Below, piece after piece: positions 40,829-50,050 of a stretch of DNA of 64,000 nucleotides. The notes under the pieces are model-generated. The model searched no databases, had not been told where the DNA came from, and was given only the letters and a program-made list of their open reading frames with translations. Numbering within the stretch: position 1 is the stretch's first letter; every line of letters begins with the position of its first letter. Source of the DNA: Serratia sp. Ag1 (GTDB lineage Bacteria; Pseudomonadota; Gammaproteobacteria; Enterobacterales; Enterobacteriaceae); contig NZ_JQEI01000014.1 in the NCBI RefSeq assembly GCF_000743355.1, forward strand, positions 62,001 to 126,000. Direction: 5' to 3'. The position numbers were made by a program, and so were the translations under genes.

Positions 40829-41614
40829 TCAACGGATGGTTTTTGGCGTTACAACTCGGCGAGCGCCAATGTAATGATTTTGCCAATAGTCGTTATCCAA
40901 CTGACTGACGCGGATTTCTTCACCGGTACGTGGCGACTGGATAAACTTGCCGTTACCGAGATAAACGCCCACGTGATCGGCAGTGCCACGATTATTGATG
41001 CGGAAGAACACCAGATCGCCGGTTTCCAACTCGCTTTTCTTGATCGGTGCGGCATCACGCAGATGATACATTTCATTGGCGGTGCGCGGCATTTTGATTT
41101 TCACCACGTCTTTATAGGCGTAATAAATCAACCCGCTGCAGTCAAACCCGGTGTGTGGGGAAGAACCGCCCCACAGGTAGGGTTTGCCCATCTGGCTCAT
41201 CAGCTTGGCCATGGCCGTTTGTTTGGCGTGTTGATAGCGTTTTTTGTGAGCAGGGCTGAGTTTTAGCGGCTTTTCATTCTTGGTCAGTTTCGCGGTAGCC
41301 ATATCCGGCTCACGATGGCGACCATACCCTTTCTTGTAACCCTTTTTCGGTGGAGTCACTTTGATGTTGGCAGTGTGGGTAGATTTACTCTTCGATTTAA
41401 GTTGCGAGGTTTTCTGAGCTGCTTTTTGAGGGGTGACGGCCTTTACTTTTTTGCTGTTTTTGTCCGCTTTCTTTTTTTTGCGATCGCCTGGCTGGGCCGC
41501 GTTAGCATGCCCTTTACGCTGCTCGGCAGAAACATGCGCCTTGGGCGCAGCATGCACCAGAGTTGCGAACAGTTGTGAGAGCAATAGCATAAAAAGTGTA
41601 ATAATTAAGCGCAT
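40829..41614 (-). CDS. mepH: Peptidoglycan DD-endopeptidase MepH (YdhO)
   Basis: NlpC/P60 endopeptidase that cleaves D-Ala-mDAP crosslinks to allow peptidoglycan growth. 261 residues from ATG 41614, which gives a clean Sec signal peptide ending ...LVHAAP; the frame is open to 41647. A long Lys-rich, disordered linker (about 25-135) precedes the catalytic domain with Cys in FDCSGLIYYAYKD and His in TADHVGVYLGNGKF. Same neighbourhood as E. coli ydhO, between sodB and grxD. Confidence 0.92.
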   Translation of the reverse strand: MRLIITLFMLLLSQLFATLVHAAPKAHVSAEQRKGHANAAQPGDRKKKKADKNSKKVKAVTPQKAAQKTSQLKSKSKSTHTANIKVTPPKKGYKKGYGRHREPDMATAKLTKNEKPLKLSPAHKKRYQHAKQTAMAKLMSQMGKPYLWGGSSPHTGFDCSGLIYYAYKDVVKIKMPRTANEMYHLRDAAPIKKSELETGDLVFFRINNRGTADHVGVYLGNGKFIQSPRTGEEIRVSQLDNDYWQNHYIGARRVVTPKTIR

Positions 41615-42020
41615 GTCGATGTTACCAACCTTGGCCTCAAAGCACATATCTAATGGGCTACAGTATTCCCGAAATTCGCCATATAAAACAGCGGAGAACT
41701 CATAAATAGTAATCCATATTGTGAGAAAACGTTAATGGCATTTTTTTTGATTTCAAATCAAGCAATTGATGTGTAAAAAAACACCAAAATCAAGGTGCGG
41801 TTTATTATTCGTCACCGGCCAAATGCGAAAATATAATAGTGAAGTCGTCGGGTTAACAATGTTATTCTGTGAGTATGTTTTAACCGGAAAAGTGTGGTTT
41901 TCAGCACTCACCCGGTAACTGGAAATGTCCCTGCAAAAGATGGCGTTTTCTTGATACTGTTCCTGCCGCTACAATAGCTAATGTGATGTTGTAGCCAAGA
42001 TGTGGCTTGAGGAAGCAATA
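41615..42020 (+). other. mepH-grxD divergent intergenic region
   Basis: About 400 bp without a gene, AT-rich around 41700-41800. It must carry the promoters of mepH and grxD, but I could not pick a convincing promoter or operator. GAGGAAG before 42021 is the grxD ribosome site. Confidence 0.4.
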
Positions 42021-42365
42021 ATGACGACGATTGAAAAAATTCAGCAGCAAATTTCTGCCAACCCTATTTTGCTGTACATGAAAGGTTCACCTAAGCTGCC
42101 TAGCTGCGGTTTCTCCGCGCAAGCGGTCCAGGCGCTTTCTGCGTGTGGTGAGCGTTTCGCTTATGTTGATATTCTGCAAAACCCGGATATTCGTGCCGAA
42201 CTGCCAAAATATGCCAATTGGCCAACGTTCCCGCAGTTGTGGGTTGACGGTGAACTGGTGGGCGGATGCGATATTATTATCGAGATGTACCAGCGTGGTG
42301 AATTGCAACCCCTGATCAAAGAGACTGCTGAGAAATACAAACAGCAGGACGATCAGCAGCCTTAA
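42021..42365 (+). CDS. grxD: Monothiol glutaredoxin GrxD
   Basis: CGFS-type glutaredoxin that binds a 2Fe-2S cluster with glutathione and partners with BolA-type proteins in iron-sulfur trafficking. 114 residues from ATG 42021 (E. coli 115), with GAGGAAG upstream; the frame opens at 42000. The active site is KLPSCGFSAQAV with Cys29; WPTFPQLWVDGELVGGCDI is the glutathione-binding stretch. Confidence 0.97.
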   Translation: MTTIEKIQQQISANPILLYMKGSPKLPSCGFSAQAVQALSACGERFAYVDILQNPDIRAELPKYANWPTFPQLWVDGELVGGCDIIIEMYQRGELQPLIKETAEKYKQQDDQQP

Positions 42366-42388
42366 TGGCGAAAGATTTTACTGAAAAT

Positions 42389-42420
42389 TTCGGGCGGCCC
42401 TGTTGCAGGTGCCGCCCGAA
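42389..42420. terminator. Bidirectional hairpin between grxD and rnt
   Basis: TTCGGGCGGC (42389-42398) pairs perfectly with GCCGCCCGAA (42411-42420), with an inner CCTG/CAGG extension. T-rich sequence follows on the plus strand. Sits between two convergent genes. Confidence 0.8.
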
Positions 42421-42433
42421 TTGTTTATGGCGT

Positions 42434-43081
42434 TTATTCCGCGCTAGTGCTGCCGAGCGGCCAGCCGCCAAGGCGTTTCCAACGATTCACCAGCTCACAA
42501 AATAACAGGGCCGTCTGTTCGGTATCATACAGGGCGGAATGTGCCTGGCTGCTGTCGAACGGCATACCAGCGGCGATACAAGCCTTGGCTAATACGGTTT
42601 GGCCTAATACCAGCCCGCTCAGTGCGGCAGTATCAAACGTGGCAAACGGATGGAATGGATTGCGTTTCAGGCTGGCGCGTTCTGCGGCTGCCATCAGGAA
42701 GCTGTGATCAAAGTTGGCATTGTGGGCAACAATAATGGCTCGGTTACAGCCCTGATCCTTAATCCCTTTGCGCACTGCCTTGAAAATAGCGTGCAACGCA
42801 TCGTATTCGCTTACCGCACCGCGCAGCGGGTTATGCGGATCGATACCGTTGAAGGCCAATGCTTCTGGTTGCAGATTAGCCCCTTCGAAGGGCTCAACGT
42901 GAAAATGCAGGGTTTCATCCTGCTGTAACCAGCCGTTTTCATCCATTTTTAACGTGACTGCGGCTATTTCCAGCAAGGCATCGGTCTGGGCATTAAAACC
43001 TGCGGTTTCTACATCAATAACAACGGGATAAAACCCACGAAAACGGCCACTCAGGGCGTTAAGATCACTTTTTTCGGCCAT
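42434..43081 (-). CDS. rnt: Ribonuclease T
   Basis: DEDD-family 3'-5' exoribonuclease that trims tRNA CCA ends and matures 5S and 23S rRNA. 215 residues from ATG 43081 (E. coli 215). Catalytic Asp23 and Glu25 lie in [10 protein letters not shown], followed by [12 protein letters not shown] and [12 protein letters not shown] with the general-base His and last Asp. The frame starts at 43114, but the extra 11 residues are not conserved. Confidence 0.96.
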   Translation of the reverse strand: MAEKSDLNALSGRFRGFYPVVIDVETAGFNAQTDALLEIAAVTLKMDENGWLQQDETLHFHVEPFEGANLQPEALAFNGIDPHNPLRGAVSEYDALHAIFKAVRKGIKDQGCNRAIIVAHNANFDHSFLMAAAERASLKRNPFHPFATFDTAALSGLVLGQTVLAKACIAAGMPFDSSQAHSALYDTEQTALLFCELVNRWKRLGGWPLGSTSAE

Positions 43082-43148
43082 CAGTTTCTTATCTTCATCG
43101 AATTCAGCGGGCATTATGACAAATTTCTTGCCTTGATGCAGCGGGGAT

Positions 43149-43175
43149 AAAAGCAGGGCGCTAGATTGCGCCCTG
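43149..43175 (-). terminator. Intrinsic terminator after gloA
   Basis: On the minus strand CAGGGCGC-AATCTA-GCGCCCTG (43154-43175) then CTTTTATC: an 8-bp GC stem and a short T run, just after the gloA stop. Confidence 0.8.
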
Positions 43176-43183
43176 AAGAAACG

Positions 43184-43591
43184 TCAGTTGCCGAGGCCCT
43201 GGCTGGCATGTTTATTCTCGATCAGCTCGATCTTGTAACCATCGGGATCTTCAACGAAAGCGATAATTGAGGTGCCGCCTTTAACCGGGCCAGCCTCACG
43301 GGTTACGTTGCCGCCAGCATTGCGGATGTTTTCACAGGTGGCCGCTACGTTGTCTACGCCCAGCGCCAGGTGGCCAAATGCGGAACCCATCTCGTAGCTG
43401 TCAACTCCCCAGTTGTAGGTGAGTTCGATCACGGAGCCTTCGCTTTCATCGGTATAACCAACGAACGCCAGTGAGTATTTGTACTCGGTGTTTTCGCTGG
43501 TGCGCAGCAGGCGCATGCCTAATACCTTGGTATAGAAATCGATGGAACGCTGCAGATCACCGACACGGATCATGGTATGGAGTAGGCGCAT
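43184..43591 (-). CDS. gloA: Lactoylglutathione lyase (glyoxalase I)
   Basis: Ni-dependent glyoxalase I converting the methylglyoxal-glutathione hemithioacetal to S-D-lactoylglutathione. 135 residues as in E. coli, with all four metal ligands at the expected positions: His5, Glu56, His74 and Glu122. ATG 43591 has GAGGAAA 5 nt upstream; the longer frame to 43672 is not the gene. Lies after nemRA, as in E. coli, where the three genes respond together to electrophiles. Confidence 0.97.
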   Translation of the reverse strand: MRLLHTMIRVGDLQRSIDFYTKVLGMRLLRTSENTEYKYSLAFVGYTDESEGSVIELTYNWGVDSYEMGSAFGHLALGVDNVAATCENIRNAGGNVTREAGPVKGGTSIIAFVEDPDGYKIELIENKHASQGLGN

Positions 43592-43721
43592 AATTTCCTC
43601 TGATTGGATGTGCCGCAGTGAGCGGCAGATAGATGAACGCGAAGAGCAGTATAGCCTTGTCATATAAAGCAATTCAACGCATCGGGTGCAGAAGTGGTTT
43701 GCGTGACATTGTCACTGATAA

Positions 43722-43748
43722 ATTCAGCCGGCTGTTGACCGGCTGAAT
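43722..43748 (-). terminator. Terminator-like hairpin after nemA
   Basis: ATTCAGCCGG (43722-43731) and CCGGCTGAAT (43739-43748), a perfect 10-bp stem with a 7-nt loop; TTTATC follows on the minus strand. Partial read-through into gloA is possible. Confidence 0.7.
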
Positions 43749-43762
43749 ATCAGATAAATCAC

Positions 43763-44860
43763 TTACAGGGTAGGATAGTCGGTATAACCGGCAGCGCCAC
43801 CGCCGTAGAAGGTGTTGTTATCTGGCTCATTCAATGGGGCATTCTGTTTGAAGCGTTCTAACAGATCCGGGTTGGCGATATAACTGCGGCCAAAAGCGAC
43901 GGCATCAATAAAGCCTTTTTCAAGCAGTTCTTCTGCTTTCTCGGCGGTATAAGCACCTGCACCAACAATCACGCCTTTGAAATGGGAACGAACAGCATCA
44001 CGGAATGCGGTTGAATAAGGCTTGCCACCGGCCCAATCAGGTTCAGAGATGTGCAGATAGGCGATGCCACGTCTGTTAAGCTCTTCGATCAGATACAGTG
44101 CAGCCTCTTCTTGGTCTTCACCGTTATCCAGGCCGTTGAATGGGCCGAGTGGGGAAATACGAATACCGACGCGGTCCGCGCCAATTTCAGCGATGCTGGC
44201 ATCAACCACTTCCAACGTCAGACGGGTGCGATTTTCAATACTGCCACCATACTGATCGGTACGCTGATTAGAAGCCGGAGACATGAACTGATGTAGCAGG
44301 TAACCGTGTGCGGCGTGTAATTCAATATAATCAAAGCCCGCCTCACGAGCATTAGCGGTTGCCTGACGGAAATCGCTCACGATCCCGGCGATTTCTGCCG
44401 TTTCCAGCGCACGCGGGGTGGATGTGGGCACACGCACCCAGGCGCCGTTCTTATCGCGTATTGTGGTACGGGTTTCTGCGGCGATGGCGGAAGGGGCGAC
44501 CGGCGCTTGCTGGCCCGGTTGCAGGCTATTATGAGAAATGCGGCCAACGTGCCAAAGTTGCACAGCAATATGCCCTTGCTTGTCATGCACTGCCTGGGTG
44601 ATTTTTTTCCAGGCGGCAATCTGTTCTGACGTATGCAGACCGGGGGCGCCCGCGTAACCTTTCGCCTGGAAAGAAATCTGCGTAGCCTCGGTAATGATCA
44701 GGCCAGAGCTGGCGCGTTGTGCATAGTATTCTGCCATTAATGCGGTCGGAACATCGCCAGGTTCAATGCTACGCAAGCGAGTCAGTGGGGCCATGAATAC
44801 ACGATTGGGCAGCGTTGTAGAGCCAACCTTCAGGGGAGAGAACAACTTTTCAATCTTCAT
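43763..44860 (-). CDS. nemA: N-ethylmaleimide reductase NemA
   Basis: FMN-dependent Old Yellow Enzyme family reductase acting on N-ethylmaleimide, quinones, nitro compounds and other electrophiles. 365 residues, the E. coli length. Typical segments are [42 protein letters not shown] (substrate-binding His pair) and [14 protein letters not shown]. It lies 83 bp after nemR on the same strand. Confidence 0.96.
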   Translation of the reverse strand: MKIEKLFSPLKVGSTTLPNRVFMAPLTRLRSIEPGDVPTALMAEYYAQRASSGLIITEATQISFQAKGYAGAPGLHTSEQIAAWKKITQAVHDKQGHIAVQLWHVGRISHNSLQPGQQAPVAPSAIAAETRTTIRDKNGAWVRVPTSTPRALETAEIAGIVSDFRQATANAREAGFDYIELHAAHGYLLHQFMSPASNQRTDQYGGSIENRTRLTLEVVDASIAEIGADRVGIRISPLGPFNGLDNGEDQEEAALYLIEELNRRGIAYLHISEPDWAGGKPYSTAFRDAVRSHFKGVIVGAGAYTAEKAEELLEKGFIDAVAFGRSYIANPDLLERFKQNAPLNEPDNNTFYGGGAAGYTDYPTL

Positions 44861-44876
44861 AATGCATCCTATTTAA

Positions 44877-44891
44877 TAGACCGGTCGACTA
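44877..44891. promoter_or_regulatory. Degenerate NemR-operator-like half-site before nemA
   Basis: TAGACC-GGTCGACTA shares the TAGACC half and a GGTC core with the perfect palindrome before nemR, but its spacing is collapsed. It lies 17 bp before the nemA start. Weak evidence. Confidence 0.3.
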
Positions 44892-44943
44892 GTTGGTGTT
44901 GAACGTATTTTAGCAATGGCACTTTCAGGGTAAATCAAAGGGA

Positions 44944-45549
44944 TTAGGGCTGCGTTGGGCGCAGCAGTAATTCGATAGTTTCCAACGCACTGGTCAGTGG
45001 GGCAACCGAACGGCGGATTTTGGCACGCAGCGAAGCTCCCAACCATAAAGAATAGAGGGTTTCCGCCGTTGCTGATGGGCTCATAGCTATCGCCAGTGAA
45101 CCTTCACGGCTCCCACGTTCAAGAGCCTCTTGCAAATGACCAATAACGCGTGCGGTGCCGACTTCCAGCGCATGACGCATGGGTTCAGACAGATCGCTGA
45201 CCTCGGCAGAAAGCTTCACGGCTAAACAGGAGTTATGGCATTCGCTGAGGCAGTGATGGCTGATAGCCTGTGCGTAATAGCTTAACAACTGATGACGCGC
45301 ATCGCGTTTTGTATCGCCGAATAATCTCTGCATTTCCGCATCATAGTGCTCAAAGTAACGTTGCAGCATGGCTTCGCCAAAGGCTTCTTTCGAACGAAAA
45401 TAGTGATAAAACGAGCCTTTTGGCACGCCAGCGGTCGCCAGCAATTCGCTCAGCCCCATGCCTGTAAAGCCAAGACGCAGGCTGAGGGTTTCGCCAGTCG
45501 CGAGCAGATGTTCACGTGTATCCACGTTGCAATGCAGAGGTTTCGTCAT
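44944..45549 (-). CDS. nemR: Electrophile-responsive TetR repressor NemR
   Basis: TetR-family repressor of nemRA-gloA that is released by electrophiles and hypochlorite through cysteine chemistry. 201 residues (E. coli 199). The N-terminal helix-turn-helix shows LSELLATAGVPKGSFYHYF. Cys100, Cys104 and Cys108 in HHCLSECHNSCLAVKL surround the position of the E. coli sensor Cys106. A perfect palindromic operator lies 18 bp upstream. Confidence 0.95.
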   Translation of the reverse strand: MTKPLHCNVDTREHLLATGETLSLRLGFTGMGLSELLATAGVPKGSFYHYFRSKEAFGEAMLQRYFEHYDAEMQRLFGDTKRDARHQLLSYYAQAISHHCLSECHNSCLAVKLSAEVSDLSEPMRHALEVGTARVIGHLQEALERGSREGSLAIAMSPSATAETLYSLWLGASLRAKIRRSVAPLTSALETIELLLRPTQP

Positions 45550-45566
45550 AATGGTATTGAGCGTAA

Positions 45567-45582
45567 TAGACCAATTGGTCTA
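45567..45582. promoter_or_regulatory. NemR operator
   Basis: TAGACCAATTGGTCTA is a perfect 16-bp palindrome 18 bp upstream of the nemR start, in the position and sequence class of the known NemR box. Implies autorepression of nemRA. Confidence 0.8.
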
Positions 45583-45591
45583 GGTCAAGAA

Positions 45592-45622
45592 AAATAAAAA
45601 GCCGGTGAAAAATACCGGCTTT
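45592..45622 (-). terminator. Intrinsic terminator after eptA
   Basis: On the minus strand AAAGCCGGT-ATTTTTC-ACCGGCTTT (45598-45622) then a T-rich tract. It separates eptA from the nemR operator, which is only 10 bp further on. Confidence 0.85.
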
Positions 45623-45658
45623 AGAATGGGTATATTGTGCCCCGGGAGATTATAAAAG

Positions 45659-47308
45659 TTAAGCCTTACCTTGGGCGAGGGTACGGCAGTTTTGCAGAAT
45701 ATCCTGATGGGATTGGTACTCATGCGTTTGCACGTTAAGCATACCCAATACAGTGTGGAACAGATTGTCCTGCGAAACCTTATCGTTTTCAGCCAGCCGC
45801 GTCAGGCATTGGCGGTCGATCGCAAAATTACGCTCATATTCTGCCGACATCCACATCAGGAAAGGCACATGGGTTTGCTGAGAAGGCGCAAACATATAAG
45901 GTGTGCCGTGCAGATAGATACCGTTCTCCCCTAATGATTCACCATGATCGGAAAGGTAAATCATTGCGGTGTTGAATTTATCACCGTATTGCTGCAACAG
46001 TTTGATGGTGTTATCCAGCATGGCATCGGTGTACAACAACGAATTATCATAGCTGTTTACCAATTGCTCATGCGTGCAGTCCTGAATCTGATTACTGTCG
46101 CAGGTCGGTGCAAACTGGCGGAGTTCAGGCGTACTGCGGCGATAGTAGGCGGGTCCATGGCTACCCATCTGGTGCAGCACGATAACGCCGTTACCTTTCA
46201 ATCCGTTGATGTAGTCCTTCAACTGATGTAGCAGCACATTGTCCATGCAGACATCACCATCACAATCCTGCGGTAACTGCAGTTTGGTCATGTCGATATG
46301 TGGGATACGATCGCAGGCACCTTTGCAACCGCCGTCATTGTCGCGCCACAACACATTGACTCCTGCATGAGCCAGCACATCCATCAACCCTTCCTGATGA
46401 GCCGCTAAAGTGGCGTCGTAGTCGTTGCGTGGCATATTGGAGAACATACAGGGAACGGAGACGGTGGTTTCCGTTCCGCAAGAGCTGGCGTTTTTGAAAT
46501 ACACCACATTATCCTGTTTAAGGCGAGGATTGGTTTCACGTGGGTAACCGTTGAGTGAGAAATTCTCTGCCCGTGCGGTTTCACCTACCACCAGAATCAC
46601 CAGCGTCTTTTTCTCTTGCCCACGGATAGCCGCGCCTAACTGGGCATCTTCACCAATCTTGACCAACGGGAGATTGCTGCTGAAATAGCGATGCTCGGCA
46701 AATTTAATGGTGCCAGCCACATAGTTTGAGGGCGTAAGCATTTTCACCACGCTCTTATTGTTGCGGATCAGTGAGGCATAATCTTTGTAAAACAGGGCAG
46801 CAACCAACATGATCACCACGATGGAAAGCATGACGTTCGCCGCGCGTAAACCCATCATGTACCACCAAGGGTGAACCTTATGGATTTGTGCCAGGCATAC
46901 GGCTACTGAAGGAATAATCCCCAGTAACAAGACCCACAGCACCATACGCGGTGTCAACAGCGCAGTAGCCTCTTGCGAGTTGGTTTCGAAGGCATTTTGC
47001 ATCATATTGCCGTCGATCACCGCACCGTAGCTGTACATAAAGTAATTAGTAATAGCACTGCCGATCAACAGGGCAATGATCAACGGCTTACGCAGGAACG
47101 GTATGGTCAGGATGCTGAAAATTATGTTTAGCGCACAGAAAACCACCACCGGCATGGTGGCTGCAAAAAAGACGCTATGGATGCTATCGAAATGGATGTA
47201 CGACCAGGCGGTATGGAAAAATAAAGCGTTCTGGAAGAGGGTAAAAAATAGAGCGCAGGAAAGAATAAACTCCAAACTGTTGCACTGTAAAAATCGACGT
47301 AACTGCAT
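45659..47308 (-). CDS. eptA: Lipid A phosphoethanolamine transferase EptA (PmrC)
   Basis: Inner-membrane enzyme that transfers phosphoethanolamine from phosphatidylethanolamine to lipid A phosphates, reducing polymyxin binding; chromosomal relative of MCR. 549 residues (E. coli 547): five N-terminal helices (about 1-180), then a periplasmic sulfatase-like domain with VVGETARAENFS (metal Glu243), SSCGTETTVSVPCMFS (nucleophile threonine motif near 279), LSDHGESLGENG and HGTPY, and paired cysteines as usual. In E. coli eptA heads the basSR operon; here it stands alone between nemR and ydhL, preceded by a PmrA-box-like site. Confidence 0.93.
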   Translation of the reverse strand: MQLRRFLQCNSLEFILSCALFFTLFQNALFFHTAWSYIHFDSIHSVFFAATMPVVVFCALNIIFSILTIPFLRKPLIIALLIGSAITNYFMYSYGAVIDGNMMQNAFETNSQEATALLTPRMVLWVLLLGIIPSVAVCLAQIHKVHPWWYMMGLRAANVMLSIVVIMLVAALFYKDYASLIRNNKSVVKMLTPSNYVAGTIKFAEHRYFSSNLPLVKIGEDAQLGAAIRGQEKKTLVILVVGETARAENFSLNGYPRETNPRLKQDNVVYFKNASSCGTETTVSVPCMFSNMPRNDYDATLAAHQEGLMDVLAHAGVNVLWRDNDGGCKGACDRIPHIDMTKLQLPQDCDGDVCMDNVLLHQLKDYINGLKGNGVIVLHQMGSHGPAYYRRSTPELRQFAPTCDSNQIQDCTHEQLVNSYDNSLLYTDAMLDNTIKLLQQYGDKFNTAMIYLSDHGESLGENGIYLHGTPYMFAPSQQTHVPFLMWMSAEYERNFAIDRQCLTRLAENDKVSQDNLFHTVLGMLNVQTHEYQSHQDILQNCRTLAQGKA

Positions 47309-47345
47309 TGCTAAATCTTAATCCTGCCATGGTTTAATAGGCTGA

Positions 47346-47378
47346 AATTTAGCAAATGAAACTTAAGATAACCTTAGA
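47346..47378 (-). promoter_or_regulatory. PmrA (BasR) box and -10 element for eptA
   Basis: On the minus strand TCTAAG-GTTAT-CTTAAG (47362-47378) has one mismatch to the YTTAAK-N5-YTTAAK pattern. TAAATT (47346-47351) follows after exactly 10 bp, the same geometry as at arnB. The start codon is 37 bp beyond the -10. Confidence 0.7.
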
Positions 47379-47541
47379 GCTGCAGAACTCGAGTTCTGGC
47401 AGAAAAGACAGCGGTGGAGTTGCCACTGTTCAATCAACCCGCTATTTTCACGTCGTGTTGAAAAGTCACTTGCTATCGGCGCTGATGACGTCTTCAATTA
47501 GGTAAGGCAGTGTAAAGCACGGCCTAAACGCAGGAGGTCGT

Positions 47542-47781
47542 GTGGCGCAGCAACTTGAGTTTTTTGACATTCCCAGCCCGTGCCGAGGCATTTGCCAGAC
47601 AGATGAGCGCGGTTTTTGCCGTGGTTGCCTGCGCAGCCGCGAGGAACGTTTTGGCTGGATGCAAATGAGTGATGCACAAAAGCGTGATGTTTTGCGCTTA
47701 TGCCGCCAGCGTTATCTGCGTATGCAGCGTGTCAGTAAACCATCGGATGAAACCCCACCGGAACAACCTTCGCTTTTTTAA
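47542..47781 (+). CDS. ydhL: DUF1289 family protein YdhL
   Basis: 79-residue protein of the DUF1289 family, the same length as E. coli YdhL. The signature is SPCRGICQTDERGFCRGCLRSREE, four cysteines that may bind a metal; function unknown. The start is GTG 47542 with AGGAGG 4 nt upstream. Followed by ydhF, as in E. coli. Confidence 0.88.
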   Translation: MAQQLEFFDIPSPCRGICQTDERGFCRGCLRSREERFGWMQMSDAQKRDVLRLCRQRYLRMQRVSKPSDETPPEQPSLF

Positions 47782-47880
47782 GTATGACTCGATCTGACAT
47801 CGGCTAACGCCGTTTTACAGCTTTCTACTCTCTGGGGGCTTGTGTATGCTGACGCAGAATAACCTTATGGAGTTTTAGAG

Positions 47881-48777
47881 ATGCTGAACCGTATTAAGCT
47901 TGCACCACAAGGGCCTGAATTTTCACAGATGATTTGCGGCTACTGGCGTTTAATGGAGTGGGGAATGTCCCCCCAGCAACTGCTGAAGTTTATCGAGCAA
48001 CACGTTGAACTCGGTGTGACGACGGTCGATCATGCTGATATTTACGGCGGATACGCTTGTGAACAGGCGTTTGGTGAGGCGATCAAGCTGAAACCCTCGG
48101 TGCGCCAAGGTATTGAACTGGTATCGAAATGTGGTATTGCGACCACCGCCAAGCCGGGTAATCCTATCGGCCATTACATTACCGATCGCGATCATATCGT
48201 GCGTAGCGCTGAACAGTCGTTGAGCCATTTGCATACCGACTATCTGGATTTGCTGTTGATTCATCGCCCCGATCCGTTGATGGATGCTGACGAAGTGGCT
48301 GAAGCCTTTGTTGCATTGCACAAAACTGGCAAAGTGCGTCATTTTGGCGTTTCTAATTTTACTCCGGCCCAATTTACCCTGTTACAGTCGCGCCTGCCGT
48401 TCTCGCTGGTGACTAATCAGGTAGAAATTTCGCCAATTCATCAGCCAGCGATCCTGGATGGGACTCTGGATCAGAGCCAGCAATTGCGCATCAAACCTAT
48501 GGCCTGGTCTTGCCTGGGGGGCGGTCGCTTGTTCAGCGATGCGGAATTCCAACCGCTGCGCGATGAACTACAGCTTGTGGCACAGGAAATGGGGGCTGAA
48601 ACGATTGAACAGGTGGTTTATGCCTGGGTAATGTGTTTACCGTCTGCGCCATTACCGATTATCGGCTCAGGTAAAATTGAACGCGTAAGTTCAGCGATTA
48701 AAGCATGCGAGTTAACAATGAATCGCCAGCAGTGGTTCCGTATCCGTAAGGCGGCATTGGGTTACGACGTGCCATAA
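47881..48777 (+). CDS. ydhF: Aldo-keto reductase YdhF
   Basis: 298-residue NADPH-dependent aldo-keto reductase (E. coli YdhF 298). The catalytic set is present: Asp and Tyr in VDHADIYGGYACEQAFGEA, Lys in LVSKCGI and His in LLLIHRPDPLMD; the C-terminal cofactor segment is LPIIGSGKIERVSSAI. Physiological substrate unknown. Ends in an intrinsic terminator, after which the AT-rich acyltransferase block begins. Confidence 0.93.
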   Translation: MLNRIKLAPQGPEFSQMICGYWRLMEWGMSPQQLLKFIEQHVELGVTTVDHADIYGGYACEQAFGEAIKLKPSVRQGIELVSKCGIATTAKPGNPIGHYITDRDHIVRSAEQSLSHLHTDYLDLLLIHRPDPLMDADEVAEAFVALHKTGKVRHFGVSNFTPAQFTLLQSRLPFSLVTNQVEISPIHQPAILDGTLDQSQQLRIKPMAWSCLGGGRLFSDAEFQPLRDELQLVAQEMGAETIEQVVYAWVMCLPSAPLPIIGSGKIERVSSAIKACELTMNRQQWFRIRKAALGYDVP

Positions 48778-48785
48778 ATATCGTC

Positions 48786-48817
48786 ATCAACCGGGCTGAG
48801 TGAACGGCCCGGTTGAT
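48786..48817 (+). terminator. Terminator hairpin after ydhF
   Basis: ATCAACCGGGC (48786-48796) and GCCCGGTTGAT (48807-48817) form a perfect 11-bp stem, 8 nt after the stop; GTTTGGT follows. Confidence 0.75.
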
Positions 48818-48844
48818 GTTTGGTATCACAATTAAGGAACTATA

Positions 48845-49906
48845 CTATTTCTTAATAATTGAGTCTCTAAGGTTGAGTACATTTCGCTCAAAAATGGTGT
48901 ATACAATAAAAGCACTCAATAGAGTGATTGAGATGAATAATGTCCATTGGAGTAAGCAGTCAATAAGCGTTGTAGGTGGGGATAGAAAATAACGAATAGT
49001 CATTAAAACGGGTAAGTTAGTCAGGTAAGCAGCATAAGACCATCTTGCCAAGTTGGCTGTTATCCCTCGTAATTTTGCGTAAACTTCGAGTTTGTAACCT
49101 GAAATAATAAGACAGGCAAATCCGATATTTGCCATACTAAATAAAAATATCTTAAGAAACTCACTCTGATCCATATAGGAATCTGGTTTTGAAGCGATAT
49201 ATATAGATATGGGAATGAGTAATGTACCAAATTTAACCTGGCTTGGTATTTTATTTTTGAGATGCGCCCATGAAAATACGACTCCAATCATAATGGAATC
49301 TACTCTAAACAATGCAGTTGCTCTTATCTCATTAAATGTCATATTTGTGTTAAAGGCTGCGTTTACTCTAAGTAAAAATGGTATGAGTAACATAATAGCT
49401 ATAGCGAGAAATAGGCTATTATTTTTGTTTTTAGTCAAAAAAAGAAAGAGCGAAATAACTAAAGGAGTAATAAAATAAAAAACCTCCTCTACGGCAAGAC
49501 TCCATGCTTCACCAAAAAAACTAGGGTGAGGTGAGATCAGACTTTGAGTGAAAGTAACAAATTTCAATAAGTCAGGGAATGAATCTTTGCGTATTGTAGT
49601 AATCAATAGTAGATTGATGATTAAAAATAATATGTAACTGGGATAAGTTCGCATCCATCTACGGAACCAAAATCCTGGGATCCAGCCAAAAGGAGATGAA
49701 TGGTTTTCAACTTTATTGATAATGATCTGACCGATTAAGAAACCGGATAATACAAAAAATAACTCAACACCTAGAAAACCGCCAAATTTAAGTAATTGAG
49801 CGTCAGGAATCGATGGAATAAGATAAACTCTGCCGTGTGAGAGTAAAACTAGGAGAATCGCACTTGCTCTGCAAACATCTAGCCAAGGATTTAACTTTCC
49901 ATTCAT
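48845..49906 (-). CDS. Membrane acyltransferase 3 family protein (OafA/YrhL-like)
   Basis: 353 residues, about ten membrane helices, acyltransferase-3 family. Catalytic motifs are the Arg/His pair in LDVCRASAILLVLLSHGR, then FLGVELFFVLSGFLIG and FWFRRWMRTYPSYILF. Such enzymes O-acetylate or O-succinylate O-antigen, capsule, peptidoglycan or other glycans using a cytoplasmic acyl donor; the target here is unknown. No SGNH domain is fused. The gene is strikingly AT-rich with many AGA/ATA codons, unlike ydhF and sodC on either side. No counterpart here in E. coli. Confidence 0.85.
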   Translation of the reverse strand: MNGKLNPWLDVCRASAILLVLLSHGRVYLIPSIPDAQLLKFGGFLGVELFFVLSGFLIGQIIINKVENHSSPFGWIPGFWFRRWMRTYPSYILFLIINLLLITTIRKDSFPDLLKFVTFTQSLISPHPSFFGEAWSLAVEEVFYFITPLVISLFLFLTKNKNNSLFLAIAIMLLIPFLLRVNAAFNTNMTFNEIRATALFRVDSIMIGVVFSWAHLKNKIPSQVKFGTLLIPISIYIASKPDSYMDQSEFLKIFLFSMANIGFACLIISGYKLEVYAKLRGITANLARWSYAAYLTNLPVLMTIRYFLSPPTTLIDCLLQWTLFISITLLSAFIVYTIFERNVLNLRDSIIKK

Positions 49907-50050
49907 GTTGATTCCAAAAAAGTAATCTTAAAAAACTTCTCGCATTCTAGCAAAAAAAACGCTTTAGGTAACCTTATTGTTTATAAAGAGTACGTTAGAA
50001 TGCACCTTCGACCTAAAGTGAATGTCATAGACCTAGTTAGAGTCTGGTAA

